Shown here in pieces: positions 8,580-18,169 of a DNA stretch of 64,000 bases. This stretch comes from Donghicola tyrosinivorans (GTDB lineage: Bacteria; Pseudomonadota; Alphaproteobacteria; Rhodobacterales; Rhodobacteraceae). The notes beneath the pieces are model-generated. The model was not told where the DNA came from. It searched no databases and worked only from the letters and a program-made list of their open reading frames with translations. Every line of letters begins with the position of its first letter. The first letter of the stretch is position 1. The stretch is from assembly GCF_003003355.1 (NCBI RefSeq), contig NZ_PVTQ01000004.1, positions 248,001 through 312,000 on the forward strand, written 5' to 3'. A program made the position numbers and the translations under genes.

Positions 8580-9085
8580 GCCGCAAGTTGCCACTATCGC
8601 TTTGTTTTCTTGCCTTGGCCGGTGCTGTTTCTGCGCAAGAGACCTTTGAGTTCGAAGAGGCGCTGGTCGAGCAGTGTTTCCAGAACGCGGCAGAGTTCGG
8701 GCGCTCGGACGATTGTGTCGGCATGGCCGCAGGTCTTTGCATGGAGAAGAACGAAGGCGGCTGGTCCACCTACGGCATGATGGCGTGCCAAGGGCTGGAG
8801 ATCGCTGTTTGGGATGCAAAGCTGAACGGGGAATACCAGCGGGTGCTGGCGCAGGCCAAGCAGATGGATGCGGAGTATATGGATGCAGGTGCTGCCGTCC
8901 CGTCTCAGGAAGAAGCGCTGCGCGAGATGCAAAGAGCGTGGATCGCGTTTCGGGATGGCACCTGTGGATATGAGCGCTCGCTTTGGGGGAATGGCACAGG
9001 CGGAGGTCCCGCAAGCGGCGGTTGCATGATGCGGATGACGGCGGCGCAGGCGATCTATTTGGCCGGTCACGGGCAAGAATACTGA
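8576..9085 (+). CDS. LprI-like (DUF1311) secreted protein
   Basis: A 169-residue secreted protein. A signal peptide covers about residues 1-20 (LCFLALAGAVSAQ). The mature part has cysteines and the DUF1311/LprI pattern, C-n-LNGEYQRVL followed by AWIAFRDGTCGYE. The namesake LprI of Mycobacterium inhibits lysozyme, but most family members are uncharacterised. It is joined by ATGA overlap to the small membrane protein and precedes mccB by 53 bases. Why it sits in a leucine-catabolic operon is not clear from sequence. Confidence 0.78.
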   Translation: MSRKLPLSLCFLALAGAVSAQETFEFEEALVEQCFQNAAEFGRSDDCVGMAAGLCMEKNEGGWSTYGMMACQGLEIAVWDAKLNGEYQRVLAQAKQMDAEYMDAGAAVPSQEEALREMQRAWIAFRDGTCGYERSLWGNGTGGGPASGGCMMRMTAAQAIYLAGHGQEY

Positions 9086-9138
9086 GGTTTTGGGCGCTGC
9101 GCGGTTGGCGGGGTGCCGAGATATAGGGAGGAGCGCCG

Positions 9139-10746
9139 ATGGCGCGGTTGAAAAGCCAGATCCAGACGGGATCGGAAACCTATCGGACCAATCTGGCCGC
9201 CCATGAGGCGATGATTGCCGAGGTTCGCGCGGCGGCTCAGGCGGCTGCCGAAGGGGGCGGCGCGAAGGCGCGTGAGCGGCATTTGTCGCGGGGCAAGATG
9301 TTGCCTCGGGATCGGGTGGCTGGCCTGTTGGATCCGGGCTCTCCGTTTTTGGAGGTTGGGGCGCTGGCGGCCCACGGGATGTATGACGGTGTGGCCCCTG
9401 CTGCCGGTGCAGTGGCTGGAATTGGCCGCGTTCACGGGCGCGATGTCATGGTGGTGTGCAACGATGCCACCGTAAAGGGCGGCACCTATTACCCGATGAC
9501 CGTCAAGAAACACCTGCGCGCCCAAGAGATTGCCGAAGAGTGCAATCTGCCTTGTGTCTATCTGGTGGACAGCGGCGGGGCGAACCTGCCCAATCAGGAC
9601 GAGGTCTTTCCCGACCGCGATCACTTTGGCCGGATTTTCTACAATCAGGCGCGGATGAGTGCCAAGGGCATCCCTCAGGTCGCGGTGGTGATGGGCTCTT
9701 GCACGGCGGGTGGCGCTTATGTGCCTGCTATGTCCGATGTGACAATCATCGTGAAAGAGCAGGGCACGATCTTTCTGGCAGGGCCTCCGCTGGTGAAAGC
9801 GGCGACGGGCGAGGTTGTCTCGGCCGAGGATCTGGGCGGCGGCGATGTGCACACGCGTCTGTCGGGTGTGGCCGACTATCTGGCCGAGGATGATGCCCAT
9901 GCGCTGGCTTTGGCGCGGCAGGCTTTGGGATCGCTGAACCGGCGCTTGCCGGAAACCGTGGATTGGGCCAGCCCTGAAGCGCCTGCCTATGATCCGGCGG
10001 AAATTCTGGGCGTGGTGCCTGGTGATCTGCGCACGCCTTACGACATCCGTGAAGTGATTGCGCGGGTGGTGGACGGTAGCCGCTTTGACGAATTCAAGCC
10101 GCGCTTCGGCGAGACCTTGGTGACCGGCTTTGCCCATGTGGAAGGCTGCCCCGTGGGGATCGTGGCAAACAACGGGGTTCTGTTCTCGGAGGCGGCTGTG
10201 AAGGGCGCGCACTTCGTTGAGCTCTGTGCTCAGCGCCGTATCCCGCTGGTCTTTTTGCAGAATATCACCGGCTTTATGGTGGGGCGGAAGTACGAGAACG
10301 AAGGGATTGCGCGGCACGGGGCCAAGATGGTGACCGCTGTGGCGACGACCAATGTGCCGAAGATCACCATGCTGGTGGGCGGCTCATTCGGGGCGGGGAA
10401 CTATGGCATGGCGGGGCGGGCCTATCAGCCGCGCTTTTTGTGGACGTGGCCCAATAGCCGGATTTCGGTCATGGGCGGTCCGCAAGCGGCCGGAGTTCTG
10501 GCCACGGTCAAGCGCGATGCCATCGAGCGGGCAGGCGGCGCATGGAGTGCCGAGGAGGAAGCGGCCTTCAAGCAGCCGACGCTGGAGATGTTCGAGCGCC
10601 AGAGCCACCCGCTGTATGCCACGGCGCGGCTGTGGGACGACGGGATCATCGATCCCCGCGATACGCGGCGGGTACTGTCCCTGAGCCTGCGGGCGGCGCT
10701 GAATGCGCCGGTGGAAGAAACCAAATTCGGTGTTTTCCGCATGTGA
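9139..10746 (+). CDS. mccB: Methylcrotonoyl-CoA carboxylase, carboxyltransferase (beta) subunit
   Basis: A 535-residue carboxyltransferase that moves the carboxyl group from biotin to 3-methylcrotonyl-CoA, giving 3-methylglutaconyl-CoA. The two crotonase-like halves are visible, with acyl-CoA and carboxybiotin site glycines such as [16 protein letters not shown] and [12 protein letters not shown]. Length matches MCC beta (about 535). A GGAGG ribosome site precedes the ATG. The partner biotin-carrying subunit is downstream, separated by repeat copy C. Propionyl-CoA carboxylase beta is the near alternative, but the neighbours favour MCC. Confidence 0.94.
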   Translation: MARLKSQIQTGSETYRTNLAAHEAMIAEVRAAAQAAAEGGGAKARERHLSRGKMLPRDRVAGLLDPGSPFLEVGALAAHGMYDGVAPAAGAVAGIGRVHGRDVMVVCNDATVKGGTYYPMTVKKHLRAQEIAEECNLPCVYLVDSGGANLPNQDEVFPDRDHFGRIFYNQARMSAKGIPQVAVVMGSCTAGGAYVPAMSDVTIIVKEQGTIFLAGPPLVKAATGEVVSAEDLGGGDVHTRLSGVADYLAEDDAHALALARQALGSLNRRLPETVDWASPEAPAYDPAEILGVVPGDLRTPYDIREVIARVVDGSRFDEFKPRFGETLVTGFAHVEGCPVGIVANNGVLFSEAAVKGAHFVELCAQRRIPLVFLQNITGFMVGRKYENEGIARHGAKMVTAVATTNVPKITMLVGGSFGAGNYGMAGRAYQPRFLWTWPNSRISVMGGPQAAGVLATVKRDAIERAGGAWSAEEEAAFKQPTLEMFERQSHPLYATARLWDDGIIDPRDTRRVLSLSLRAALNAPVEETKFGVFRM

Positions 10747-10761
10747 TCATGGGGGCCGGGT

Positions 10762-10815
10762 GGGGGCTCTGCCCCCGGCCTGCGGCCTCCCCCGAGGTAT
10801 TTGGTCCAAGATGAA
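10762..10815 (+). repeat. Tandem-hairpin intergenic repeat, copy C
   Basis: Hairpin 1 is GGGGGC-TCT-GCCCCC at 10762-10776. Hairpin 2 is GGCC-TGC-GGCC at 10777-10787. The tail is TCCCCCGAGGTATTT, then GGTCCAAGATGAA. It lies between mccB and mccA in the direction of transcription. The tail ATG opens a frame of 11 codons whose TGA (10844-10846) overlaps the mccA start by one base. Confidence 0.82.
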
Positions 10816-10845
10816 AGAGGCGGTCGCGCCGGAGAGGAGGGCCTG

Positions 10846-12792
10846 ATGTTTGATACAGTGTTGATTGCCAATCGTGGCGAGATTGCGTGCCGTGTGGCGC
10901 GCTCGGCCAAGGCGATGGGGCTGCGGGTTGTTGCGGTCTATTCCGAGGCTGATGCAGGCTCTGCCCACGTGGAGATGGCCGATGAGGCGGTGTGCATTGG
11001 CGGGGCCGCGCCTGCGGAGAGCTATCTGCGCGGCGAGCGGATCATCGAGGCGGCTTTGGCCAAAGGTGCCGGTGCGATCCATCCGGGTTATGGATTTTTG
11101 TCTGAGAACCCCGATTTTGTTGAGGCTGTCGAGGCGGCAGGATTGGTGTTCGTGGGGCCATCTGCCCGCGCCATTCGCGCGATGGGATTGAAGGATGCGG
11201 CCAAGGCCTTGATGGCCGAGGCAGGTGTGCCGGTGGTGCCGGGTTATCATGGGGCGGACCAGTCCGAGGCGCGTTTGGCGAATGCGGCAGAAGAGGTTGG
11301 CTATCCGGTACTGATCAAGGCTGTGGCTGGCGGCGGCGGCAAGGGTATGCGTCTGGTCGAGCGGGCTGGGGAGTTTTCCGAAGCTCTGGCCAGTGCGCGG
11401 GCCGAGGCGCGGACGGCATTTGGCAATGAGGCGGTGCTGATCGAGAAGTTTGTCTCGAAGCCGCGCCACATTGAGGTTCAGGTCTTTGGCGATGGTCAGG
11501 GGGCGGTGCATCTGTTTGAGCGGGACTGCTCTTTGCAGCGCCGTCACCAGAAGGTCATCGAGGAGGCGCCTGCGCCCGGTATGACGCCTGAGATGCGCGA
11601 GGCGATGGGCGCGGCGGCGGTGCGGGCCGCCGAGGCGATTGGCTATAGCGGTGCGGGCACAGTCGAGTTCATCGTGGATGGCAGCGGTGGTCTACGTCCT
11701 GATGGGTTCTGGTTCATGGAGATGAACACGCGTTTGCAGGTCGAGCATCCGGTGACCGAAGCCATCACAGGTGTGGATCTGGTGGAATGGCAGTTGCGGG
11801 TTGCCATGGGCGAGGGGCTGCCGTGCGGGCAGGAAGACTTGTCTATCCGCGGGCATGCCTTTGAGGCTCGGCTATATGCGGAGGATGTCGCGAAAGGGTT
11901 TTTGCCCGCGACTGGCCGGTTGGACCATCTGGCGTTTCCTTCGGGCGTGCGCGCCGACAGTGGCGTGCGGGCAGGCGATGAGATCAGCCCCCATTATGAC
12001 CCGATGATTGCCAAGGTGATTGCTCACGGACCCAGCCGTGCGGTGGCATTGGCGCAGTTGGCAGCGGGCTTGGAGGCCACGGAAGTGGCGGGCAGCGTCA
12101 CCAATCTGCGGTTTCTGGCGGCTTTGGCGCGGCATGAGGGCTTTGCCAAGGGGGATGTGGATACCGGCTTGATCGCCCGTGATCTGGAGGCGCTGACCCT
12201 TGAGGCGGATGTGCCTCAGGGCGTTGTGGCGCTGGCGGCGCTGAAGGCTTTGGGACTGGACGAGGAATGTGGCGGCGCTCGGGGCTTTGCCCTTTGGGCA
12301 CCGCTGGAGTGGACCGTTGGCCTGCGCCACGGGGATGAGGACATCCATGCGCGCGTGCGCGTGGAGGGCCCTGACGCATGTGAGGTGCGTTGGGATGAGG
12401 CGTGTGTGTCTTTGCGCCGTGGCCGGGATGGGGGCTGGTCGCAGGGAGGTACACGTGCCGGTCAGGCGGTGATGCACGGGGAGCGCATCACCGTCTTTGA
12501 TCGAGGGGCCTTTGTCTTTGATTATATCGATCCGCTGGCGCGGGATGCGGCGGATGGGGCCTCATTGGATCTGGTGGAAGCGCCGATGCCGGGTCTGGTC
12601 CAGAAGCTGTTTGTTGCGGCCGGAGATACGGTCGCTGCGGGGGACCGGTTGGCCTTGTTGGAGGCGATGAAGATGGAACACGCCCTGCGCGCACCGCGTG
12701 ACGGGGTGGTGGCCGAGGTCCTATGCTCGGAAGGGGATCAGGTGGCTGCCGGTGCGGCGCTGGTCCGGTTGGAAGAGGAGAGCGAGGAATGA
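10846..12792 (+). CDS. mccA: Methylcrotonoyl-CoA carboxylase, biotin-containing (alpha) subunit
   Basis: A 648-residue biotin carboxylase/carrier subunit. The N-terminal biotin carboxylase domain begins FDTVLIANRGEIACRV, the ATP-grasp region has AVAGGGGKGMRLV, and EMNTRLQVEHPVTE closes the carboxylase core. The C-terminal biotinyl domain has EAMKMEH, with the biotin-acceptor lysine at K609. The ATG at 10846 follows GGAGAGGAGG. The stop overlaps the next start (ATGA). The lysine must be biotinylated, and a biotin ligase is encoded at 33682. Confidence 0.95.
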   Translation: MFDTVLIANRGEIACRVARSAKAMGLRVVAVYSEADAGSAHVEMADEAVCIGGAAPAESYLRGERIIEAALAKGAGAIHPGYGFLSENPDFVEAVEAAGLVFVGPSARAIRAMGLKDAAKALMAEAGVPVVPGYHGADQSEARLANAAEEVGYPVLIKAVAGGGGKGMRLVERAGEFSEALASARAEARTAFGNEAVLIEKFVSKPRHIEVQVFGDGQGAVHLFERDCSLQRRHQKVIEEAPAPGMTPEMREAMGAAAVRAAEAIGYSGAGTVEFIVDGSGGLRPDGFWFMEMNTRLQVEHPVTEAITGVDLVEWQLRVAMGEGLPCGQEDLSIRGHAFEARLYAEDVAKGFLPATGRLDHLAFPSGVRADSGVRAGDEISPHYDPMIAKVIAHGPSRAVALAQLAAGLEATEVAGSVTNLRFLAALARHEGFAKGDVDTGLIARDLEALTLEADVPQGVVALAALKALGLDEECGGARGFALWAPLEWTVGLRHGDEDIHARVRVEGPDACEVRWDEACVSLRRGRDGGWSQGGTRAGQAVMHGERITVFDRGAFVFDYIDPLARDAADGASLDLVEAPMPGLVQKLFVAAGDTVAAGDRLALLEAMKMEHALRAPRDGVVAEVLCSEGDQVAAGAALVRLEEESEE

Positions 12793-13451
12793 TCCGGTTA
12801 CATCATTGTCCCCAGAGCCGGTCCATGCGGACCTTGTGGCTGTTGCATGAATTGGGCGTGCCTTTTGAGGTGGTGACTCATGATTTTGGGAAGAACCTGC
12901 GGGATCCGTCCTATCTGGCGCTGTCGCCGGCGGGGCGGGTTCCGGCCTTGGAGATCAACGGCGACACCATGTTCGAGACCGGTGCGATCACTGAATATCT
13001 GTGCGAGCGTTTCCCCGAGGCGGGAATGGGACGGCTGCCAGGAGACCCGGAGCGTCGGGCCTGGCTGGTCTGGGTGCATTTTGCCGAGACCTTGAGTCAG
13101 CATTCAGCGGCGCTGACCCAGCAGCATATCATGCTGTATGAGGCTTCCATGCGCTCGGCGATTGTGACCAAGCTGGAAGCGGCGCGGTTGAAGAAATGCT
13201 ACGGGGCGCTGGAGGCGCGTTTGGCCGAGACAGGCTCGGGTTATTTGCTGGGGTCGGGGTTTTCGGCGGCGGATATCTCGGTTGGGCAGGCGGTCTATAT
13301 GTCCCGCCATTTTGCGGCATTGGACGGGTTCGAAGCGGTTGAGGCGTGGTACGCGCGTCTGGCTGAGCGTCCTGCCTTTCAGGCCTCGCTGCCTGCCGAG
13401 GGGGAATGGCGCCTTTATGCGCGGGATTTCTATCCCCCGTGGGAGGGCTGA
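12789..13451 (+). CDS. Glutathione S-transferase family protein
   Basis: A 220-residue cytosolic protein. The N-terminal thioredoxin-like GST domain starts MIRLHHCPQSRSMRTLWLLHELG, with the glutathione-binding GRVPALEI and ETGAITEYL motifs; an all-helical C-terminal domain follows (FSAADISVGQAVYM). It overlaps the mccA stop by ATGA, so it is co-translated with leucine-degradation genes. It may handle reactive acyl-CoA or enoyl intermediates, but no specific role can be assigned. Confidence 0.85.
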   Translation: MIRLHHCPQSRSMRTLWLLHELGVPFEVVTHDFGKNLRDPSYLALSPAGRVPALEINGDTMFETGAITEYLCERFPEAGMGRLPGDPERRAWLVWVHFAETLSQHSAALTQQHIMLYEASMRSAIVTKLEAARLKKCYGALEARLAETGSGYLLGSGFSAADISVGQAVYMSRHFAALDGFEAVEAWYARLAERPAFQASLPAEGEWRLYARDFYPPWEG

Positions 13452-13505
13452 ACGCCCCCTTGGCGGGGGCGTGGCCTCCGGCGGAGGTATTTTTGCCAAG
13501 ATGAA
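13452..13505 (+). repeat. Tandem-hairpin intergenic repeat, copy D
   Basis: Hairpin 1 is ACGCCCCC-TTGGC-GGGGGCGT at 13452-13472. Hairpin 2 is CCTCC-GGC-GGAGG at 13475-13487, overlapping the start of the tail GAGGTATTTTTGCCAAGATGAA. It begins directly at the stop codon of the GST-like gene and ends 14 bases before hmgL, in the direction of transcription. Stem sequences differ from copies B and C while the fold is kept. Confidence 0.8.
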
Positions 13506-13519
13506 CGGGGAGGCGCCGT

Positions 13520-14377
13520 ATGGAACGGGTCGAGATCTTTGAAGTGGGTCCGCGGGACGGGTTGCAGAACGAGCCGCGTCCGATTCCTTTGGAAGAAAAG
13601 CTGGCGCTGATTGATCTACTGTCGCAGGCGGGGTTCCGGCGGATCGAGGTGGCCAGCTTTGTGAGCCCAAAGTGGGTGCCGCAGATGGCAGATTCGGGCG
13701 AGGTGCTGGCGGGAATCAGGCGTGCTGCTGGCGTGCGCTATGCGGCCCTGACGCCGAATATGAAGGGGTTGGAGCGGGCGATTGCCGCGCGGGCCGACGA
13801 GGTGGCGATTTTCGCAAGCGCCTCGGAAGGGTTTTCGAAATCCAATCTGAACTGCTCGATCGAAGAGAGCTTTGAGCGGTTCGCGCCTCTGGCCGAGGCG
13901 GCAAAGGCCGCCGGATTGCCCGTGCGCGGCTATGTGAGCTGCGCGACGGACTGCCCTTTTGACGGGGCGATTGCGCCAGCGGCTGTGGCGGCAGTCGCGG
14001 GCCGTTTGTGGGCGATGGGCTGTTATGAGGTGTCTGTGGCGGACACCATCGGGCGCGGAACAGCCGAGGCCGTGGGGGCCATGCTGGACGCGGTTCTGGG
14101 CGAAGTGCCTGCCAGCGGGCTGGCGGGGCATTTTCATGACACCGGTGGGCAGGCGTTGCAGAACATCGGGGTTTCTCTGGAGAAGGGTTTGCGCGTGTTC
14201 GATGCGGCTGTCGGCGGCCTTGGAGGCTGTCCCTATGCGCCGGGGGCTGCGGGGAATGTAGCGACCGAAGCGGTGGCAGATTATCTGGCCGCAGCGGGCT
14301 ATGAGACAGGTTTGAAGCGGGACATTCTGGCGCAGGCCGGACAAATGGCGCGGGCTATGCGGGGAGCAGGGGAATGA
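13520..14377 (+). CDS. hmgL: Hydroxymethylglutaryl-CoA lyase
   Basis: A 285-residue TIM-barrel lyase that splits HMG-CoA into acetoacetate and acetyl-CoA, the last step of leucine catabolism. The N terminus EVGPRDGLQNEP carries metal and substrate residues. The family signature with catalytic cysteine is GLGGCPYAPGA (C237), and GHFHDT provides metal-binding histidines. Length is typical (about 285-300). It is linked by ATGA overlap to the downstream hydratase gene. Confidence 0.94.
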   Translation: MERVEIFEVGPRDGLQNEPRPIPLEEKLALIDLLSQAGFRRIEVASFVSPKWVPQMADSGEVLAGIRRAAGVRYAALTPNMKGLERAIAARADEVAIFASASEGFSKSNLNCSIEESFERFAPLAEAAKAAGLPVRGYVSCATDCPFDGAIAPAAVAAVAGRLWAMGCYEVSVADTIGRGTAEAVGAMLDAVLGEVPASGLAGHFHDTGGQALQNIGVSLEKGLRVFDAAVGGLGGCPYAPGAAGNVATEAVADYLAAAGYETGLKRDILAQAGQMARAMRGAGE

Positions 14378-15159
14378 CCGAGACTATCCGGATCGAGATT
14401 GATGCACAGGGTGTGGCGCAGCTGGTTCTGGCCCGTGTGGACAAGCACAATGCTATGAGTGCGAAGATGATGGACGAGCTGCATCAGGCCGCCATCGATC
14501 TTGGGAAGAACGAGGCGGTGCGGGTGGTCGTTCTGGCCGCTGACGGGCCCACATTCTGCGCCGGTGGCGATCTGGAGTGGATGCGCGAGCAGATGGGCGC
14601 TGATCGCCAGACCCGCATGGCCGAGGCGCGCCGTTTGGCGATGATGCTGATGGCGCTGGACCGGATGCCCAAACCCTTGATCGGGCGAATCCATGGCAAC
14701 GCCTTCGGAGGCGGTGTCGGGCTGGCTTCTGTCTGTGATTGTGCGATTGGCGCGGAAAACATCCTTATGGGGTTGACCGAAGTGCGCCTTGGACTGATTC
14801 CCGCAACAATCGGTCCTTACGTTATCGCTCGCATGGGGGCGGCGAAAGCGCGGCAGGTTTTCTTTCAGGGACGGCGCTTTGATGCGGCTGAGGCCGTGGG
14901 CCTTGGGCTGCTGGCGCGCAGGGTTTCAAGTGAAAATCTTGATGCCGAAGTTGCCCGTGAGGTGGAAAGTTACCTTTCGGCAGCGCCCGGCGCTGTAGCG
15001 CGGGCGAAAGCCCTTGTTCATGCGCTGGACGGGCGTGCAGATTCCGCAGCTGTCGAAACCTCGATCAAGGCTTTGGCAGATGCTTGGGAAACCGCCGAAG
15101 CCGCCGAGGCTATTGACGCTTTTTTCACTCGCAGAAAACCGCGCTGGCTGGCAGAGTAA
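14374..15159 (+). CDS. liuC: Enoyl-CoA hydratase family protein, probable methylglutaconyl-CoA hydratase
   Basis: A 261-residue crotonase-fold enzyme. The oxyanion-hole region reads FCAGGDLEWM, and the second CoA/active-site segment GNAFGGGVGLASVCD is followed by FGLTEVRLGL-like MGLTEVRLGLIPATI with its conserved glutamate. In this cluster the missing step is hydration of 3-methylglutaconyl-CoA to HMG-CoA, which it most likely performs. Sequence alone cannot rule out a general enoyl-CoA hydratase. It overlaps hmgL by ATGA and ends the leucine run before the nuo operon. Confidence 0.85.
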   Translation: MTETIRIEIDAQGVAQLVLARVDKHNAMSAKMMDELHQAAIDLGKNEAVRVVVLAADGPTFCAGGDLEWMREQMGADRQTRMAEARRLAMMLMALDRMPKPLIGRIHGNAFGGGVGLASVCDCAIGAENILMGLTEVRLGLIPATIGPYVIARMGAAKARQVFFQGRRFDAAEAVGLGLLARRVSSENLDAEVAREVESYLSAAPGAVARAKALVHALDGRADSAAVETSIKALADAWETAEAAEAIDAFFTRRKPRWLAE

Positions 15160-15335
15160 GCCCGTGCTGCACCTTGCCTGTAAGGGATTTGGTGTAAGTG
15201 AAAGCCCCGATTTGCCAGAATATTCATGGTTGTGAATGTATGTTTGTTCGTGTTGACCCCATAAGGGGGCAGGCGTAAGAAGCAGCGCAAGCATAGCAGC
15301 CAGTGAATGCGTTAGACGCAGGAAAGGAGCCACGC
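15160..15335 (+). promoter_or_regulatory. nuo operon upstream region
   Basis: This 176-base gap separates the leucine genes from nuoA and should hold the main nuo promoter. A possible -35 TTGCCA (15212-15217) with GAATGT 16 bases downstream is weak. A small hairpin, CCCC-ATAA-GGGG, lies at about 15261-15272. AGGAG precedes the GTG start of nuoA. No terminator with a T-run is visible after the hydratase gene, so read-through is possible. Confidence 0.35.
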
Positions 15336-16225
<890 letters not shown>

Positions 16226-16228
16226 GCG

Positions 16229-16837
16229 ATGACCGAGGCCCTGAAAGAACTGGGAGCCCTGCTTGAGGCTCAGCGTCCTGACTGTGTGATCGGCTGGGAC
16301 GTGGCGTATGACGAATTGAACGTCGACGTCGCCCTGAACAACATCGTTGCTTTCGTCGAGTTTCTGAAGACCGACGTGAACTGCCGTTTCAGCACTCTGG
16401 TGGACATCACCGCTGTGGACTACCCCGAGCGCGCAAAGCGTTTCGACGTGGTTTACCACTTCCTGTCGATGTACCAGAACCAGCGCATCCGTTTGCGTGT
16501 GGCTGTGCGTGAGGATGAGGTTGTTCCCTCGATCATCGACGTGCATCCCAGCTCGAACTGGTTCGAGCGTGAAGTCTTTGACATGTTCGGCATTCTGTTC
16601 TCGGGTCACCCTGACCTGCGTCGTCTGCTGACCGACTACGGTTTCCGCGGCCACCCGCTGCGCAAGGACTTCCCGACCACCGGTTATACCGAAGTCCGCT
16701 ATGACGAGACCCAGAAGCGCGTGGTCTATGAGCCCGTGAAACTGGTTCAGGAATACCGCCAGTTCGACTTCATGAGCCCGTGGGAAGGCGCAGAATACAT
16801 CCTGCCCGGGGACGAGAAGTCCAAGGCGAACGGTTAA
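16229..16837 (+). CDS. nuoC: NADH-quinone oxidoreductase subunit C
   Basis: A 202-residue peripheral-arm subunit of complex I (30 kDa subunit family). The signature is visible as [20 protein letters not shown] and [12 protein letters not shown]. It is a separate gene here, unlike the fused NuoCD of enterobacteria, as in mitochondria and Rhodobacter. It binds NuoD and helps form the quinone site. Confidence 0.96.
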   Translation: MTEALKELGALLEAQRPDCVIGWDVAYDELNVDVALNNIVAFVEFLKTDVNCRFSTLVDITAVDYPERAKRFDVVYHFLSMYQNQRIRLRVAVREDEVVPSIIDVHPSSNWFEREVFDMFGILFSGHPDLRRLLTDYGFRGHPLRKDFPTTGYTEVRYDETQKRVVYEPVKLVQEYRQFDFMSPWEGAEYILPGDEKSKANG

Positions 16838-16852
16838 GGGAAGGTTTGTGAC

Positions 16853-18076
16853 ATGATGGATGGCGCAAAATTCGACGACGCCCTGACCGGCGAACAGAAA
16901 ATCCGCAACTTCAACCTCAACTTCGGTCCCCAGCACCCTGCGGCACACGGCGTGTTGCGTCTGGTTCTGGAACTGGATGGTGAGATTGTCGAGCGCGTGG
17001 ACCCGCATATCGGCCTGCTGCACCGTGGCACCGAGAAGCTGATGGAAAGCCGCACCTACCTGCAGAACCTGCCGTATCTGGACCGCCTCGATTACGTGGC
17101 GCCCATGAACCAGGAACATGCGTGGTGTCTGGCGATCGAAAAGCTGACCGGCACCGTGGTGCCCCGTCGTGCCAGCCTGATCCGCGTTCTGTTCTCGGAA
17201 ATCGGCCGTATTCTGAACCACCTGCTGAACGTGACCACGCAGGCGATGGACGTTGGCGCACTGACCCCGCCGCTGTGGGGCTTTGAAGAGCGCGAGAAGC
17301 TGATGATCTTCTACGAGCGGGCTTGCGGTGCGCGTCTTCACGCGAACTACTTCCGCCCCGGTGGTGTGCATCAGGATCTGCCGAACAAGCTGATCGACGA
17401 TATCGAGGATTGGGCGAAGAACGAATTCCCCCAGTTCATGGAAGATCTGGACGGCCTGCTGACCGAAAACCGCATCTTCAAACAGCGTAACGCCGACATC
17501 GGTGTTGTGACTGAAGAAGATATCCTTGAGTGGGGTTTCTCGGGTGTGATGGTGCGCGGCTCTGGCCTTGCATGGGACCTGCGTCGTTCGCAGCCCTATG
17601 AGTGCTATGACGAGTTCGAGTTCCAGATCCCCGTCGGCAAGAACGGAGACTGCTACGACCGCTATCTCGTCCGTATGGAAGAGATGCGCCAGTCGATCAG
17701 CATCATCCTGCAAGCAGTTGAGAAACTGCGGATGCCGGAAAACCAGGGTGACGTTCTGGCCCGTGGCAAGATGACACCGCCGAAGCGTGGCGAGATGAAG
17801 ACCTCGATGGAGGCTCTGATCCACCACTTCAAACTGTACACCGAGGGCTTCCATGTGCCTGCGGGTGAAGTTTACGCGGCTGTCGAGGCCCCCAAGGGTG
17901 AATTCGGCGTCTACATCAAGTCGGACGGTTCCAACAAACCCTACCGCGCCAAGCTGCGCGCACCGGGCTTCCTGCACCTGCAGGCGATGGACAAGCTGAC
18001 CCGTGGCCACCAGCTGGCTGACGTGGCGGCGATCATCGGGACCATGGACATCGTGTTCGGCGAGATCGACCGCTAA
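16853..18076 (+). CDS. nuoD: NADH-quinone oxidoreductase subunit D
   Basis: A 407-residue, 49 kDa-type subunit derived from the NiFe-hydrogenase large subunit. It forms much of the quinone pocket together with NuoB. The family loop GPQHPAAHG is at residues 25-33 and the signature [14 protein letters not shown] follows. The C terminus ends FGEIDR, as in most homologues. It starts 15 bases after nuoC; a second in-frame ATG immediately follows the first. Confidence 0.96.
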   Translation: MMDGAKFDDALTGEQKIRNFNLNFGPQHPAAHGVLRLVLELDGEIVERVDPHIGLLHRGTEKLMESRTYLQNLPYLDRLDYVAPMNQEHAWCLAIEKLTGTVVPRRASLIRVLFSEIGRILNHLLNVTTQAMDVGALTPPLWGFEEREKLMIFYERACGARLHANYFRPGGVHQDLPNKLIDDIEDWAKNEFPQFMEDLDGLLTENRIFKQRNADIGVVTEEDILEWGFSGVMVRGSGLAWDLRRSQPYECYDEFEFQIPVGKNGDCYDRYLVRMEEMRQSISIILQAVEKLRMPENQGDVLARGKMTPPKRGEMKTSMEALIHHFKLYTEGFHVPAGEVYAAVEAPKGEFGVYIKSDGSNKPYRAKLRAPGFLHLQAMDKLTRGHQLADVAAIIGTMDIVFGEIDR

Positions 18077-18085
18077 TTTCTTTCG

Positions 18086-18108
18086 CGCCTGTCCCGGTGG
18101 GGCAGGCG
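18086..18108 (+). other. Strong intercistronic hairpin, nuoD-nuoE
   Basis: CGCCTGTCCC and GGGGCAGGCG form a ten-base stem (one G-T pair) around a three-base loop in the 93-base gap between nuoD and nuoE. There is no T-run directly after it. It may mark an RNA processing or stability boundary inside the operon. Confidence 0.55.
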
Positions 18109-18169
18109 ACACACTGCTTTTTCGCGGCTGAGCCGATCACGCCGCAAGACCCGTAAGGACCGTAAAGAT

